From an uncultured Prevotellaceae bacterium (GTDB taxonomy: Bacteria > Bacteroidota > Bacteroidia > Bacteroidales > Muribaculaceae), in the NCBI GenBank assembly GCA_905210415.1, contig CAJLWM010000033.1, positions 1 to 25,326 of the forward strand: a stretch of 25,326 bases of DNA, written 5' to 3'. A program made the translations under genes and the position numbers. Shown here in pieces: positions 1 through 8,227 of this stretch (the first letter of the stretch is position 1; every line of letters begins with the position of its first letter). Under the pieces are notes generated by a model, which worked only from the letters and a program-made list of their open reading frames with translations, searched no databases and was not told the DNA's origin.

Positions 1-2
1 AT

Positions 3-1019
3 GTATTACAGTGTGCGGGACTGATCCATGACATTGGTAATCCGCCGTTTGGACATAGCGGAGAAAAGACCATTGGAGCATATTTCTCGGAGGGTGATGG
101 CCACTTCCTCAAGGATATGCTCACACCCGAACAATGGACCGACCTGATTCACTTCGAGGGCAATGCCAACAGCTTCCGCTGGTTGGTGCACCAATTCAAG
201 GGACGTCGCAGAGGCGGATTTGCAATGACCTATTCGATGCTGATGTCGATAGTGAAATATCCGTTTTCGTCGCAAAAGGCGAGTGCAAAGGGCAAGTTCG
301 GCTATTTCACCAGCGAGAAAGAGATTTTCTGTAAGGTGGCCGGCGAATTGCAAATGATACGCCGCGACGACGATTGCTATTGCCGTCATCCGCTGGTGTA
401 TCTGGTGGAGGCAGCCGATGATATCTGCTATCAGGTGATGGATATTGAGGACGCCCACAAACTGAAGATCGTAAGCAGCCAAGAGGCATTTGATTTGTTT
501 TTGAATTTCTTTGAAGACGATCATAAGGCTCACTTACTCGATGTGATGAAGACCGTAGACGACCCCAATGAAAAGATAGCCTATTTGCGCTCGTGCATCG
601 TGGGCAAACTGGTGATGGAGTGTGCCTCGGCTTTTGTAGAAAATGAAGAAAAAATACTCCGTGGCGAGTTTGACGGTTGCCTGATTGATCACATGGCTGA
701 AGTGGCGAAACGCGGCTATGAGAGTTGTTCAAGACTCGCATATTCGCGCATCTATCGCGCCAGCGATGTTGTTGATGTGGATTTGGCAGGTAACCGAATC
801 ATCACCCTGTTGCTCGACAAACTTGTGAAGGCGGTGTTGCGACCCGAACTCAACTATTCGCAGCTGCTGCTGAGCAAGGTGCCGCAGCAATATGAGGTGG
901 ATGCGCCAACATTGTTTGAGAAGATACAGGCTGTGATCGACCACATTAGCGGCATGACCGACGTGTATGCCCTCGACCTCTATCGCAAACTCAACGGCAT
1001 GTCGTTGCCTGCGGTGTGA
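3..1019 (+). CDS. dgt: dGTP triphosphohydrolase (dGTPase), 5' end cut off by the window
   Basis: HD-domain hydrolase that converts dGTP to deoxyguanosine and triphosphate, limiting the cytoplasmic dGTP pool. The open frame enters from the left edge in frame 3 with no start codon; an internal ATG at 117 is only the first Met in the visible part. Residues 14-26 of the visible protein carry the HD-box stretch IHDIGNPPFGHSGE (His and Asp as metal ligands), typical of Dgt. A second Dgt-like block follows (HFEGNANSFR), and later YLVEAADDICYQVMDIEDAH holds the third metal-binding Asp region. 339 residues are visible; with a family length near 450 about a quarter of the protein, including the first HD-box His, is missing. 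A gap of about 115 bases separates it from the rhomboid operon. The identification is firm, but the N-terminus cannot be judged. Confidence 0.93.
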   Translation, partial: VLQCAGLIHDIGNPPFGHSGEKTIGAYFSEGDGHFLKDMLTPEQWTDLIHFEGNANSFRWLVHQFKGRRRGGFAMTYSMLMSIVKYPFSSQKASAKGKFGYFTSEKEIFCKVAGELQMIRRDDDCYCRHPLVYLVEAADDICYQVMDIEDAHKLKIVSSQEAFDLFLNFFEDDHKAHLLDVMKTVDDPNEKIAYLRSCIVGKLVMECASAFVENEEKILRGEFDGCLIDHMAEVAKRGYESCSRLAYSRIYRASDVVDVDLAGNRIITLLLDKLVKAVLRPELNYSQLLLSKVPQQYEVDAPTLFEKIQAVIDHISGMTDVYALDLYRKLNGMSLPAV

Positions 1020-1105
1020 TGGCGGTGAGTTCTGAAAAAAAGTTGAGAAAAAACAAAAATACTTGAAAATAAGGCGTTGATAGCGTAAAGCACTTATATT
1101 TTCAC

Positions 1106-1113
1106 TACTTTTG
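1106..1113 (+). promoter_or_regulatory. Bacteroidetes -7 element TACTTTTG upstream of the rhomboid operon
   Basis: The octamer fits the Bacteroidetes -7 consensus TAnnTTTG and lies 21 bases before the ATG at 1135, so the leader would be short. No TTG is seen at the usual spacing for a -33 element (a TTG at 1077-1079 is too far). This probably drives the two rhomboids and the EEP gene. Confidence 0.5.
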
Positions 1114-1134
1114 TAAGAGAAAACAAATACGATT

Positions 1135-1875
1135 ATGCGATATTCAGGAAATTCTTTTTTAGACTCTATTCCAGCGGTAACCAGAAACCTCTTGATAATA
1201 AATGTTTTGGTGTGGATAGCACAAAGTGTGTTGCCGCGCATAGGGATTGATTTGGAGAGCTTATTAGCATTGCACTATTGGGAAGCAAGTGGGTTTAATC
1301 CTGCGCAGCTGATTACATATATGTTTCTTCACGGCGATTTCTCGCACATCTTCTTCAATATGTTCTCGCTGTGGATGTTTGGACGTATCTTGGAGAGCGT
1401 GATGGGTCAGAAACGATTCTTGTTTTATTATATCTCGTGCGGACTCGGTGCTGCGCTTGTTCAGGAATTGGTGTGGACCTTCACTTGGCGAGGTGAGATG
1501 ATACCAATGCTTGCCAACTTAAACGGCGTGTCGGTAGATTATATGACACAAGTGGTGAACGAAACCATCGCCGCAGGCAAGGATCTACCGTTCTTAAACT
1601 CGATGCTCACCATTGGCGCGAGTGGCGGTGTGTTTGGTATATTGCTGGCATTCGGTATGTTGTTCCCAAATATGCCATTATACTTAATGTTTATTCCAGT
1701 GCCGGTGAAGGCTAAATGGATGGTGATAGGCTACGGTTTGATCGAATTGATGTTTGGCGTATCGGGAATAATGTCGAGTGTGGCACACTTTGCACACCTT
1801 GGCGGGATGCTATTCGGTTTTGTAGTGCTGTTATACTGGAAGAAGAAAGGTTTGTTTAGAGGTGGCTATTATTAA
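1135..1875 (+). CDS. Rhomboid family intramembrane serine protease (first of two)
   Basis: Cleaves transmembrane substrates within the inner membrane. About six membrane segments are visible. The rhomboid signature is complete: HIFFN (His71 and Asn75, oxyanion side), the nucleophile Ser163 in GASGGVFG, and the catalytic His221 in AHLGG followed by a GxxxG-like helix-packing motif. At 246 residues it is a standard six-helix rhomboid core. An inserted stretch between helices (about residues 117-155) is soluble-looking. It overlaps the second rhomboid if the GTG start of that gene is used, so the two are co-transcribed and probably translationally coupled. Substrates cannot be inferred. The ATG start is supported by the -7 element 21 bases upstream and by the absence of earlier in-frame starts. 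Confidence 0.93.
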   Translation: MRYSGNSFLDSIPAVTRNLLIINVLVWIAQSVLPRIGIDLESLLALHYWEASGFNPAQLITYMFLHGDFSHIFFNMFSLWMFGRILESVMGQKRFLFYYISCGLGAALVQELVWTFTWRGEMIPMLANLNGVSVDYMTQVVNETIAAGKDLPFLNSMLTIGASGGVFGILLAFGMLFPNMPLYLMFIPVPVKAKWMVIGYGLIELMFGVSGIMSSVAHFAHLGGMLFGFVVLLYWKKKGLFRGGYY

Positions 1876-2782
1876 TGAGATAAAAATGCGTTTCAGCAGT
1901 GGTTCGCTACTGTTGAAACTGATATATTTAAACATCGGCATCTTTGTGGCGGTGAAACTCGCTATGCTTGTGATGCCATTGTTTGGCGTGTCGGCGGCAG
2001 TGATAGCAAGCGCAGTGGAGTTGCCCTCGGAGTGGCTTGCGGTAGCGCATCGCCCGTGGACACTGTTTACGTATATGCTGATGCACGGCAGCCTGATGCA
2101 TATATTCATGAACATGCTGTGCCTATATTGGTTTGGCCGCGTGTTTACAGAATTCAATACGCAGAAGCAACTGGTGACGCTATATGTGCTATCGGGCTTG
2201 GGAGGCGCATTGGCATATCTTGCCGCATACGCCACGCTGCCCGTGTTTGCCGCATCGCATAGCAGTCTTGTGGGAGCCTCGGCAGCGGTTTTGGGCATAA
2301 TGGTGGCGATAGGTGTGCAAGCGCCTAATTATCGCATCAATCTGCTGATAGTTGGTTCTGTGGCAATGAAGTGGGTGGTGCTCACCACCTTGTTTTTGAT
2401 GCTGATAAGCAGCGAAGACACAAACTTGGGTGGCAGTGTGGCTCATATTGGCGGTATCGCCGTGGGAGCTGCGTATGCATTGCTGCTGAAAACCGGCCAC
2501 GACATCACAGGCACGATCAATCGCCTCACAGATGGGCTGATAGGCATCTTTAAAAAGAAAAAAACTGCGACAAATAGCAAATACCACTATTCTCCTAACA
2601 TAGAAGACAGGCCAACAGCTTCGCAGGCGCAACAGCCTAAGGCGCGCAAGTCGTCGCGCTCGCAGTTTGTGTCGGAGAAGGAGGAACGCGTGGATGCCAT
2701 TCTTGAAAAAATCAAGCAATCGGGCTATGCATCGCTCACAAAAGAAGAAAAAGAAATAATATTTTCAGTAGGAAAGAAATGA
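1862..2782 (+). CDS. Rhomboid family intramembrane serine protease with C-terminal DUF6576-like tail (second of two)
   Basis: Second active-looking rhomboid. Catalytic Ser140 lies in VGASAAVLG and His195 in AHIGG; the HxxxN pair is His80/Asn84 (HIFMN). After the last membrane helix (about residue 210) comes a basic, polar linker and a conserved short tail (residues 275-306, including RVDAILEKIKQSGYASLT), which resembles the DUF6576 domain that I recall at the end of Bacteroidetes rhomboids. The start is uncertain. GTG at 1862 gives MAIINEIK, similar to the N-termini I recall for homologues, and overlaps the upstream gene by 14 bases. ATG at 1886 would leave a 10-base gap. The end overlaps the next gene by an ATGA. 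It is too diverged from the first rhomboid to be a recent duplicate. Confidence 0.9.
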   Translation: MAIINEIKMRFSSGSLLLKLIYLNIGIFVAVKLAMLVMPLFGVSAAVIASAVELPSEWLAVAHRPWTLFTYMLMHGSLMHIFMNMLCLYWFGRVFTEFNTQKQLVTLYVLSGLGGALAYLAAYATLPVFAASHSSLVGASAAVLGIMVAIGVQAPNYRINLLIVGSVAMKWVVLTTLFLMLISSEDTNLGGSVAHIGGIAVGAAYALLLKTGHDITGTINRLTDGLIGIFKKKKTATNSKYHYSPNIEDRPTASQAQQPKARKSSRSQFVSEKEERVDAILEKIKQSGYASLTKEEKEIIFSVGKK

Positions 2783-3930
2783 TAAAGAAACGACATGGCA
2801 TAACGGCGATGAATCTTATGCTCCGCATGGTGCTTCGCGTGGGTTTTCTGCTCACGCTCTTGCTTGCTACTGTGTTGCTCTTGGCAGCATACGGTGGTCA
2901 TATCGACCCACGCACCACGGCTAAGCCATCGGTGTTTACATTGGCATTGCCCTACGTGGCAATTTTCACCGGTGCGGTGATGCTTGTGTGGGCGTTGGTC
3001 CGACAATGGAGCTCGGCCGCTGTGGCACTATTAGCCATCGTGCTGGCGTGGCCGTCGATCAGAGTGGTGTGCCCATTGAATGTGTTTCCGCCAAGGGTGA
3101 GCGCCGACGAGGAGATGTTGCAATTCAAGGTGTTGACATTCAATGCGATGTATTTTATCTACGATGAGCAAGAGTATTGGAACAACGATAATAAGGCGTT
3201 TGACTATCTGCTAAACTGCGGAGCCGACTTGATATTGGTGCAAGAGGGCGATATAGGTAAATATCTTGAGCAAATGCCGGCAGTGAAGGAGCGTTATGGC
3301 GAATTGAAGTCGAAGTATCCTTATCGCACCGACGATTGTGCGCGAAACCTCTCTATGCTATCGCGCTATCCATTTACCCTCGAGGAGGAAATTATCGACG
3401 AGGATTCGTCGCTTCTCGCGTGTGTATATAAGATGAAAATCAAGGGCCGCGAACTCAATGTGGTGAATATGCACCTGCAATCGCTGCACCTTAACAAAGA
3501 TGACAAACAGCTCTATCTGGAATACACCAATCCTCACAACATGAAGGAGAAGATTGACAATAGCGACAGATTGCGCAAGAGCGTCTGGACGAAGTTGCAG
3601 ATGGCGTTTCGACATAGAGCCGACCAGGTGGACTTGCTGCGAGTAAAAATTGACGAACTGGGCGAAAACGTGATAGTGTGCGGCGACTTCAACGACACGC
3701 CTTGCTCCTACGCCTATCGCACCGTGCGAGGTGATGATTTCAATGATGCCTATCAAGAATGTGGCTTCGGCCCAGAAATCACCTACCACGAAAACCGGTT
3801 TTATTTCAAGATTGACCAAATACTTTATCGCGGCGATATGCACGCAGCGAATGTGGAGCGCCCGTCGCTGAAGATAAGCGACCACTATCCATTGATGGCC
3901 ACAATGGCATGGCACAGCCGTGAAGATTGA
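2779..3930 (+). CDS. Membrane-anchored endonuclease/exonuclease/phosphatase (EEP) family protein
   Basis: The first 100 residues form three hydrophobic segments (about 18-38, 52-74 and 78-98). A full EEP (exonuclease III/inositol phosphatase/DNase I-like) domain follows. Metal and catalytic residues are in place: Asn122 (TFNAM), Glu156 (LVQEGD), His232 (NMHLQS), Asp303 and Asn305 (GDFND), Asp346 (KIDQIL) and Asp368-His369 (SDHYP). The catalytic domain probably faces the periplasm, but topology is inferred. The substrate is unknown; phosphoesters such as sphingomyelin-like lipids or nucleic acids are possible. The start overlaps the upstream rhomboid stop (ATGA at 2779-2782), so translation is likely coupled. 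As I recall, this rhomboid-rhomboid-EEP order recurs across Bacteroidales, which suggests a shared envelope role. Confidence 0.9.
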   Translation: MIKKRHGITAMNLMLRMVLRVGFLLTLLLATVLLLAAYGGHIDPRTTAKPSVFTLALPYVAIFTGAVMLVWALVRQWSSAAVALLAIVLAWPSIRVVCPLNVFPPRVSADEEMLQFKVLTFNAMYFIYDEQEYWNNDNKAFDYLLNCGADLILVQEGDIGKYLEQMPAVKERYGELKSKYPYRTDDCARNLSMLSRYPFTLEEEIIDEDSSLLACVYKMKIKGRELNVVNMHLQSLHLNKDDKQLYLEYTNPHNMKEKIDNSDRLRKSVWTKLQMAFRHRADQVDLLRVKIDELGENVIVCGDFNDTPCSYAYRTVRGDDFNDAYQECGFGPEITYHENRFYFKIDQILYRGDMHAANVERPSLKISDHYPLMATMAWHSRED

Positions 3931-3984
3931 GAGACTACAAGTAAGAATTAATCATAACTATTAACTACTTATACTTAGTACAAC

Positions 3985-6105
3985 ATGAGAAAACTATTAT
4001 TAACTGTCACCGCCATTTGTCTATGCTCAGTGCTGGCAATGGGTGCAAAAAAGAGTAAAGTGAAAGAACATCAAAATCCTTTCATGACGGAATATACCAC
4101 AAAGTATAAGATTCCGCCATTCGAGAAAATCGCTTATAGCGACTATGTTGAAGCCGTTAAGGCAGGTATCGAACAACACAATGCCGAAATTCAGGCAATC
4201 ATTGTGCGCCGCGATCGTGCCGACTTCGACAACACGATACTTGCGCTCGATAATAGCGGAAGATTGCTGTCTAAGGTGCAATATGTATATTATGCATTGG
4301 CTGAAAGCGATGGCACTCCAGAGATGGAAAAGGTGTCGGAAGTAATCCGTCCTCTCCTCACTGCCCACAGCGATGAGGTGAGCATGAATGCCGAACTCTT
4401 CAAGAAGGTCAAGGCCGTGTATGACAATCAGAAGTTGTTTAATCTCACACGTCCACAACAACGCTTGCTTGAAAAGACCTATATGGGCTTCGTTCGCAAC
4501 GGCGCGTTGCTCTCAGATGCCGACAAAAAGACTCTTATGGAACTCAACCAAGAGATTGCTGCTGTACAGATGCAATTCAACCAAAACTTGCAAAAAGAAA
4601 ACAACACCACAGAAGTGGTAGTGGAAGATGCTGCTGAATTGGCTGGTTTGCCAGAAAGCACAATCGCTGAAGCTGCATCGCAAGCTGCTGCTCGCGGCAA
4701 GGAAGGCAAGTGGGTGTTCACAGTGCATGCACCAAGCCGTTTGGCAGTTCTCTCTTATGCCGATAGCCGCGCATTGCGCGAACGCATGTATAAGGCATAC
4801 ATGAGCATCGGTAGCAAGAACAACGAATACAACAACTACGCTTGCATCAACAAAATCATCCAACTCCGCATCAAGAAGGCTAACCTCCTCGGTTACGACA
4901 CATTTGCTGATATGATGATGGCTCGCGTGATGTCGAAGACTGTAGAAAATGCAGAAAACTTGCTTTATCAAATCTGGAAACCTGCAGTGGCAAAGGCTCA
5001 CGAGGAAATCGCAGATATGCAGAAGTATATCAACAACCACGGCGGCAACTTCAAGTTGGCTGCTTGGGACTACTATTACTATGCTGAAAAGGTGAAGAAA
5101 GAACGCTTCAACCTCAGCGAAGACGAAGTGCGTCCTTATTTCCAACTCGACAATGTTGTGAAGGGCTTGTTTGCTGAAGCTGGCAAGTTGTTTGGCATTA
5201 CATTCACCGAAATGCCAAAGGCTCCAAAATACAATCCTGAGGTAAAGGTTTACGACGTGAAGGATGCTAAGGGCAACCACGTGGCAGTGTTTATGACCGA
5301 CTACTTCCCACGCGCTACCAAGCGTCAAGGTGCATGGATGAGCGAATTCCAAACTGCTTACAACTACGAAGGTGTCGTAGAACGCCCAATCATCTACAAT
5401 GTCGGTAACTTCACCAAGCCAACCAAGGACATGCCATCATTGCTCACAGTGGATGAGGTGGAAACTGCATTCCACGAATTTGGTCACGCCCTTCAAGGCA
5501 TGCTCACCACAGCACAATTCCGTGGTATCGCTGGTACAAACATCGACCGCGACGCAGTGGAATTGGCTTCTCAATTCAACGAACACTGGAAGTTCGAACC
5601 AGAATTGCTCAAGATCTATGCTAAGCACTACAAGACTGGAGAAGTGATCCCAGAAGAATTGGTGAAGAAACTTGAAGCTTCTGCACAATTCAATATGGGT
5701 TTCCGCACCACCGAGCTTTGTGGCGCTGCATTGCTTGATATCGAATGGCACAAGATGAACTATGCAAAGGAAATCGATGTTGAGAAGTTTGAGAAAGCAG
5801 TGGCTCGCCGCCTTGGCATGCCAGAGGAAATCCAATTCCGTTATCGTTCACCATACTTCAAACACATCTTTGGTAGCGACGAATATGCTGCAGGATATTA
5901 CACATATCTTTGGGCAGAAGTGCTCTCAGCCGATGCTGCTTCGTTGTTTGAAGAAAAGGGTATGTATGACGCTGAATCGGCAAAGGCTTACCTCGAAAAC
6001 ATCCTTCAAGCAGGTGATAGCGAAGATGCTATGACTCTCTACAAGCGCTTCCGTGGTCGTGAGCCACAAGTTGACGCTCTCCTTCGCGACCGTGGTTTGA
6101 AATAA
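3985..6105 (+). CDS. dcp: M3 family zinc metallopeptidase, peptidyl-dipeptidase Dcp-like, exported
   Basis: Zinc peptidase of the thimet/oligopeptidase family, which releases dipeptides or cuts short oligopeptides. Signal peptide residues 1-21 (ending near AMGA), so it is periplasmic or secreted. The zinc site is complete: His497-Glu498-x-x-His501 in HEFGHALQ, and the third ligand Glu526 in DAVELASQ, 25 residues after the second His as expected for M3. The C-terminal block YAAGYYTYLWAEVLSAD is typical of the substrate-binding region. 706 residues is normal for Dcp. Codon choice is more biased than in its neighbours (AAC, CTC, GAA, CGC/CGT dominate), which hints at high expression. It follows the EEP gene by 54 bases, but its A/T-rich leader suggests its own promoter. 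It ends at a strong bidirectional terminator. Confidence 0.95.
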   Translation: MRKLLLTVTAICLCSVLAMGAKKSKVKEHQNPFMTEYTTKYKIPPFEKIAYSDYVEAVKAGIEQHNAEIQAIIVRRDRADFDNTILALDNSGRLLSKVQYVYYALAESDGTPEMEKVSEVIRPLLTAHSDEVSMNAELFKKVKAVYDNQKLFNLTRPQQRLLEKTYMGFVRNGALLSDADKKTLMELNQEIAAVQMQFNQNLQKENNTTEVVVEDAAELAGLPESTIAEAASQAAARGKEGKWVFTVHAPSRLAVLSYADSRALRERMYKAYMSIGSKNNEYNNYACINKIIQLRIKKANLLGYDTFADMMMARVMSKTVENAENLLYQIWKPAVAKAHEEIADMQKYINNHGGNFKLAAWDYYYYAEKVKKERFNLSEDEVRPYFQLDNVVKGLFAEAGKLFGITFTEMPKAPKYNPEVKVYDVKDAKGNHVAVFMTDYFPRATKRQGAWMSEFQTAYNYEGVVERPIIYNVGNFTKPTKDMPSLLTVDEVETAFHEFGHALQGMLTTAQFRGIAGTNIDRDAVELASQFNEHWKFEPELLKIYAKHYKTGEVIPEELVKKLEASAQFNMGFRTTELCGAALLDIEWHKMNYAKEIDVEKFEKAVARRLGMPEEIQFRYRSPYFKHIFGSDEYAAGYYTYLWAEVLSADAASLFEEKGMYDAESAKAYLENILQAGDSEDAMTLYKRFRGREPQVDALLRDRGLK

Positions 6106-6144
6106 TTAATACTCAGACGAAGGTATAACCCCAAATCATAAAAA

Positions 6145-6190
6145 ATTGCGCCCCGATGCAGAACTGAACATCGGGGCGCAATATTTTTAT
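6145..6190. terminator. Bidirectional intrinsic terminator between convergent genes
   Basis: A perfect 14-bp stem (6145-6158 paired with 6169-6182, GC-rich core GCGCCCCGATG) with a 10-base loop. It is preceded by an A-run and followed by a T-rich tract, so it can work on both strands. It sits between the M3 peptidase stop at 6105 and the end of the minus-strand gene at 6204. Confidence 0.9.
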
Positions 6191-6203
6191 TGTCGTTGGA
6201 ATG

Positions 6204-7574
6204 TTATTTATCAAGTGCTAAGAAATTGAGTTCCAAGCCGTCTTTGTAGTCAAGAACGAAAGTGTCACGGCAAGGTATGCTGATTTTGATTTTTTTGCGA
6301 TCGCGAATGATGTCAAGAATGTATTTGCCGTCTTTTACTTTTCTCTTTCTTATAAGGTCACGTCGTTGCACGCCGGCTTTATCGGCATCGCTTCCTGCAA
6401 TGATATGGATTACAACAGCATCGCCATTAGGAGGTGTGGTTATGTACATGCCAGAAGGCGCAAATCTGCCATATACTCCACTTCTCCATTTGCATGAGGT
6501 GAGACGCTCGGAGAGTGGTAATGCAAACCAAGAGCAGAGGTTTTGATATTCTTCTTTCGGGTCGTAGTCGGGGTTAACTGCAGTTCTCTTGAATGTTGCT
6601 TGATATACGATAGGTGGAGTAGATGATTCTTTCTTTAATTGTTTTGCGTCAAGCATGGTAAATTCGAAGAATACGTTCATCACCTTATCTTGTTTGGTAT
6701 AGCCGTCTTGTTTGGTCGTAGTGTATTGGTCTTTTGTGATGTAATCGTTTTTATGGGTTATCCAGTTGTAGCGAGTGGTGGTTTTGCTGCCAGTGCGAAT
6801 GTTTTCAATGACAGGTGGAACATAGGTGGTGTTGATTGATTGGTCGGAACCTTTAGCGATGGTGAAAATTAAGTCGGGATTGTTTTCATCGCGAGTTAAT
6901 GCTCCATCAAAAAAGTCAGAAAAGTTTTCTGCGATGGCTTTTAGCAGTATTTTGTCGTTAAGTGGGTCATTACCGCGTATGGCAAAATCATAGGTGTGAT
7001 ATTTGTTCCAATCAATGTCGGTGTCGAAAATCACATCGAATGATATGTCTTTGTCGCCGTTTGCATTGTCTTTTCTTTCTGTGGCAAGAGTGGTGTATTT
7101 CCAGCAATGTCCTTTAAAAATAGATATTCCTAAGATTTCCAACCATTTTGGTGTTTCTTTTAATACGATTTGTGCGGTATCGATATTAACGCCAAAGGTG
7201 TATTTTAGGGTGTGTCTGTTGGCGCTGTCAACAATGTTGAAAAATTTAGACTCCGACATTCCCTTGGTGGTCTGACCATCAATTTCGGTGATGATGCTTC
7301 CGATAGGGGGGATATTGGAAGATTGTTCTTTGTCAATCCAAATGTAATCAGACTCTTTAAATCCGTCCTTTTGGAGGATTTTAACTTGTGATGTAATGTC
7401 ACCACCGTCTTCTGATGGCGTCGCCTTGTATTTGTAGCCGCAAGTCCAAGTGAGGTACTCAGGAGCCCAATAACTAAGCCGTTTCACTTCAAAAGGGTGG
7501 TGGTTCTGTGCATATATGCCACAGGTGGATATTGATAAGAATACCAATAGAAGTAAAGTAATCGCTTTGTTCAT
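6204..7574 (-). CDS. Exported PDZ-domain protein with DUF4136-like middle, function unknown
   Basis: 456 residues with a signal peptide (residues 1-22, cleavage near IYAQ). Two PDZ-like segments are visible: residues about 78-125 (PPIGSIITEIDGQT, then a SESKFFNIVD helix) and about 372-435 (IIAGSDADKAGVQRRDLI followed by a basic strand), the second being the better match. The part between, about residues 185-245 (YHTYDFAI, LNDKILLKAI, NPDLIFTI), has the rhythm of DUF4136, a domain of exported Bacteroidetes proteins. Residues 246-300 are rich in Thr, Tyr and Lys. There is no protease triad, so it is more likely a binding or scaffold protein. It is monocistronic, convergent with the M3 gene and divergent from the 7737 promoter. 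It has a -7 element 40 bases upstream. The family name is tentative. Confidence 0.75.
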   Translation of the reverse strand: MNKAITLLLLVFLSISTCGIYAQNHHPFEVKRLSYWAPEYLTWTCGYKYKATPSEDGGDITSQVKILQKDGFKESDYIWIDKEQSSNIPPIGSIITEIDGQTTKGMSESKFFNIVDSANRHTLKYTFGVNIDTAQIVLKETPKWLEILGISIFKGHCWKYTTLATERKDNANGDKDISFDVIFDTDIDWNKYHTYDFAIRGNDPLNDKILLKAIAENFSDFFDGALTRDENNPDLIFTIAKGSDQSINTTYVPPVIENIRTGSKTTTRYNWITHKNDYITKDQYTTTKQDGYTKQDKVMNVFFEFTMLDAKQLKKESSTPPIVYQATFKRTAVNPDYDPKEEYQNLCSWFALPLSERLTSCKWRSGVYGRFAPSGMYITTPPNGDAVVIHIIAGSDADKAGVQRRDLIRKRKVKDGKYILDIIRDRKKIKISIPCRDTFVLDYKDGLELNFLALDK

Positions 7575-7613
7575 AATCGGATAAGTTTTTTAGTGTTTAC
7601 TATATATGGGTAT

Positions 7614-7621
7614 CAAAGATA
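7614..7621 (-). promoter_or_regulatory. -7 element TATCTTTG for the PDZ-domain gene
   Basis: Read on the minus strand this is TATCTTTG, a full match to TAnnTTTG, 39 bases upstream of the ATG at 7574. The -33 region is A/T-rich without a clear TTG. Confidence 0.6.
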
Positions 7622-7712
7622 AAACAATTGATAGAAAAAAGAAATAAAAAAAGAAATTTTGTAATATTTGTGCAGTGTCCAAATAGAAGTGCAACGAATT
7701 TTGTGTTAAAAT

Positions 7713-7744
7713 TTTGCGGAATTGAAAATTGTGTAATATCTTTG
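7713..7744 (+). promoter_or_regulatory. Strong Bacteroidetes promoter, TTTG-N20-TATCTTTG
   Basis: -33 element TTTG at 7713-7716, a spacer of 20 bases, then -7 element TATCTTTG at 7737-7744: a full consensus match. Transcription should begin near 7750. The first plausible products are the short peptide frames at 7797 and 7874, and then perhaps the AAA+ gene, which would give it a leader of about 500 bases. Confidence 0.75.
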
Positions 7745-7796
7745 CTGTGATGTGAGCTAATGCCCAGCATAGTGGGGGCTTGCAGAAGAAAATAAT

Positions 7797-7877
7797 ATGA
7801 ATGTTCCCAAAAGGGAGTTAATACAACAACAAACTAAATCAAAACAAATTCAAAAAAACAAGGAGAAGAAAAAATGA
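7797..7877 (+). CDS. Possible 26-residue leader ORF overlapping the 17-residue ORF
   Basis: An ATG at 7797 opens a 26-codon frame that is very rich in Lys and Gln and closes with a TGA at 7875-7877. That stop overlaps the ATG of the next short ORF (ATGA), a layout that can couple translation. The A-rich composition alone could explain the open frame, and there is no strong ribosome binding site before it. Confidence 0.2.
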   Translation: MNVPKRELIQQQTKSKQIQKNKEKKK

Positions 7878-7927
7878 AACTAAGAGAAATGTCACCAAAA
7901 GGAGGGTGCGATTGTAAGTTGTTGTAA
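7874..7927 (+). CDS. Candidate 17-residue peptide with GG-CDC motif
   Basis: The frame reads MKLREMSPKGGCDCKLL and then TAA. A perfect AAGGAG lies 8 bases before the ATG, which is notable because most genes in this window have no Shine-Dalgarno sequence. A full-consensus promoter lies about 130 bases upstream (7713-7744). The REM...KGGCxC pattern loosely recalls the Gly-Gly leader junction of Bacteroidales ribosomally made peptide precursors, but the peptide is far shorter than any I know and no radical-SAM or export gene lies beside it. It could also be a regulatory leader peptide. I do not recognise the family. Confidence 0.4.
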   Translation: MKLREMSPKGGCDCKLL

Positions 7928-8195
7928 TAACTAATCCATTCCCAGAAGTACAAATTTTTTAGAAAACTCTCGAGAGAAGCCGGCACTTGTTGTGCTGTGC
8001 TGAGATGCCTTTTCGTGTGCATACTGCGTCTCGATGGTGCGTTCTTTGACGTGCTTGCATTGACTGCATGTGCGCATGCAGTTAACCCCTATTCTTGAGC
8101 CTCGCCAGAAGCTTTGCGATGATTGGCTGCAGGGTGGCTATGCCGCTCAGTGTGGTGAATCGTCGCGTATGAGAGAGTAATGAAAAGTAAATTTT

Positions 8196-8227
8196 AATCC
8201 AATTCGGCCGTTATGACCGATTGGGGT
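8196..8227. repeat. Palindromic relic resembling the two fused ends of the 186-bp fold-back element
   Basis: The left half ATCCAATTCGG matches the left end of the full repeat (AACCCAATTCGG). The right half TTATGACCGATTGGGGT matches its other end (CTAATGACCGAAATGGGTT on the plus strand at 14317-14335). The result is an imperfect palindrome with one indel and one mismatch. It looks like a copy that lost its middle. It lies just before the AAA+ gene, and the in-frame TTG at 8221 falls inside it. Confidence 0.5.

Noticed and set aside
4513..5352. A 279-codon minus-strand open frame inside the M3 peptidase gene
   Set aside because: Shadow of a strongly biased coding sequence; the plus-strand frame has the full zinc site.
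7834..8022. A 62-codon minus-strand open frame in the long intergenic region
   Set aside because: No promoter or ribosome site fits, composition is unremarkable and it overlaps the better-supported short ORF on the other strand.
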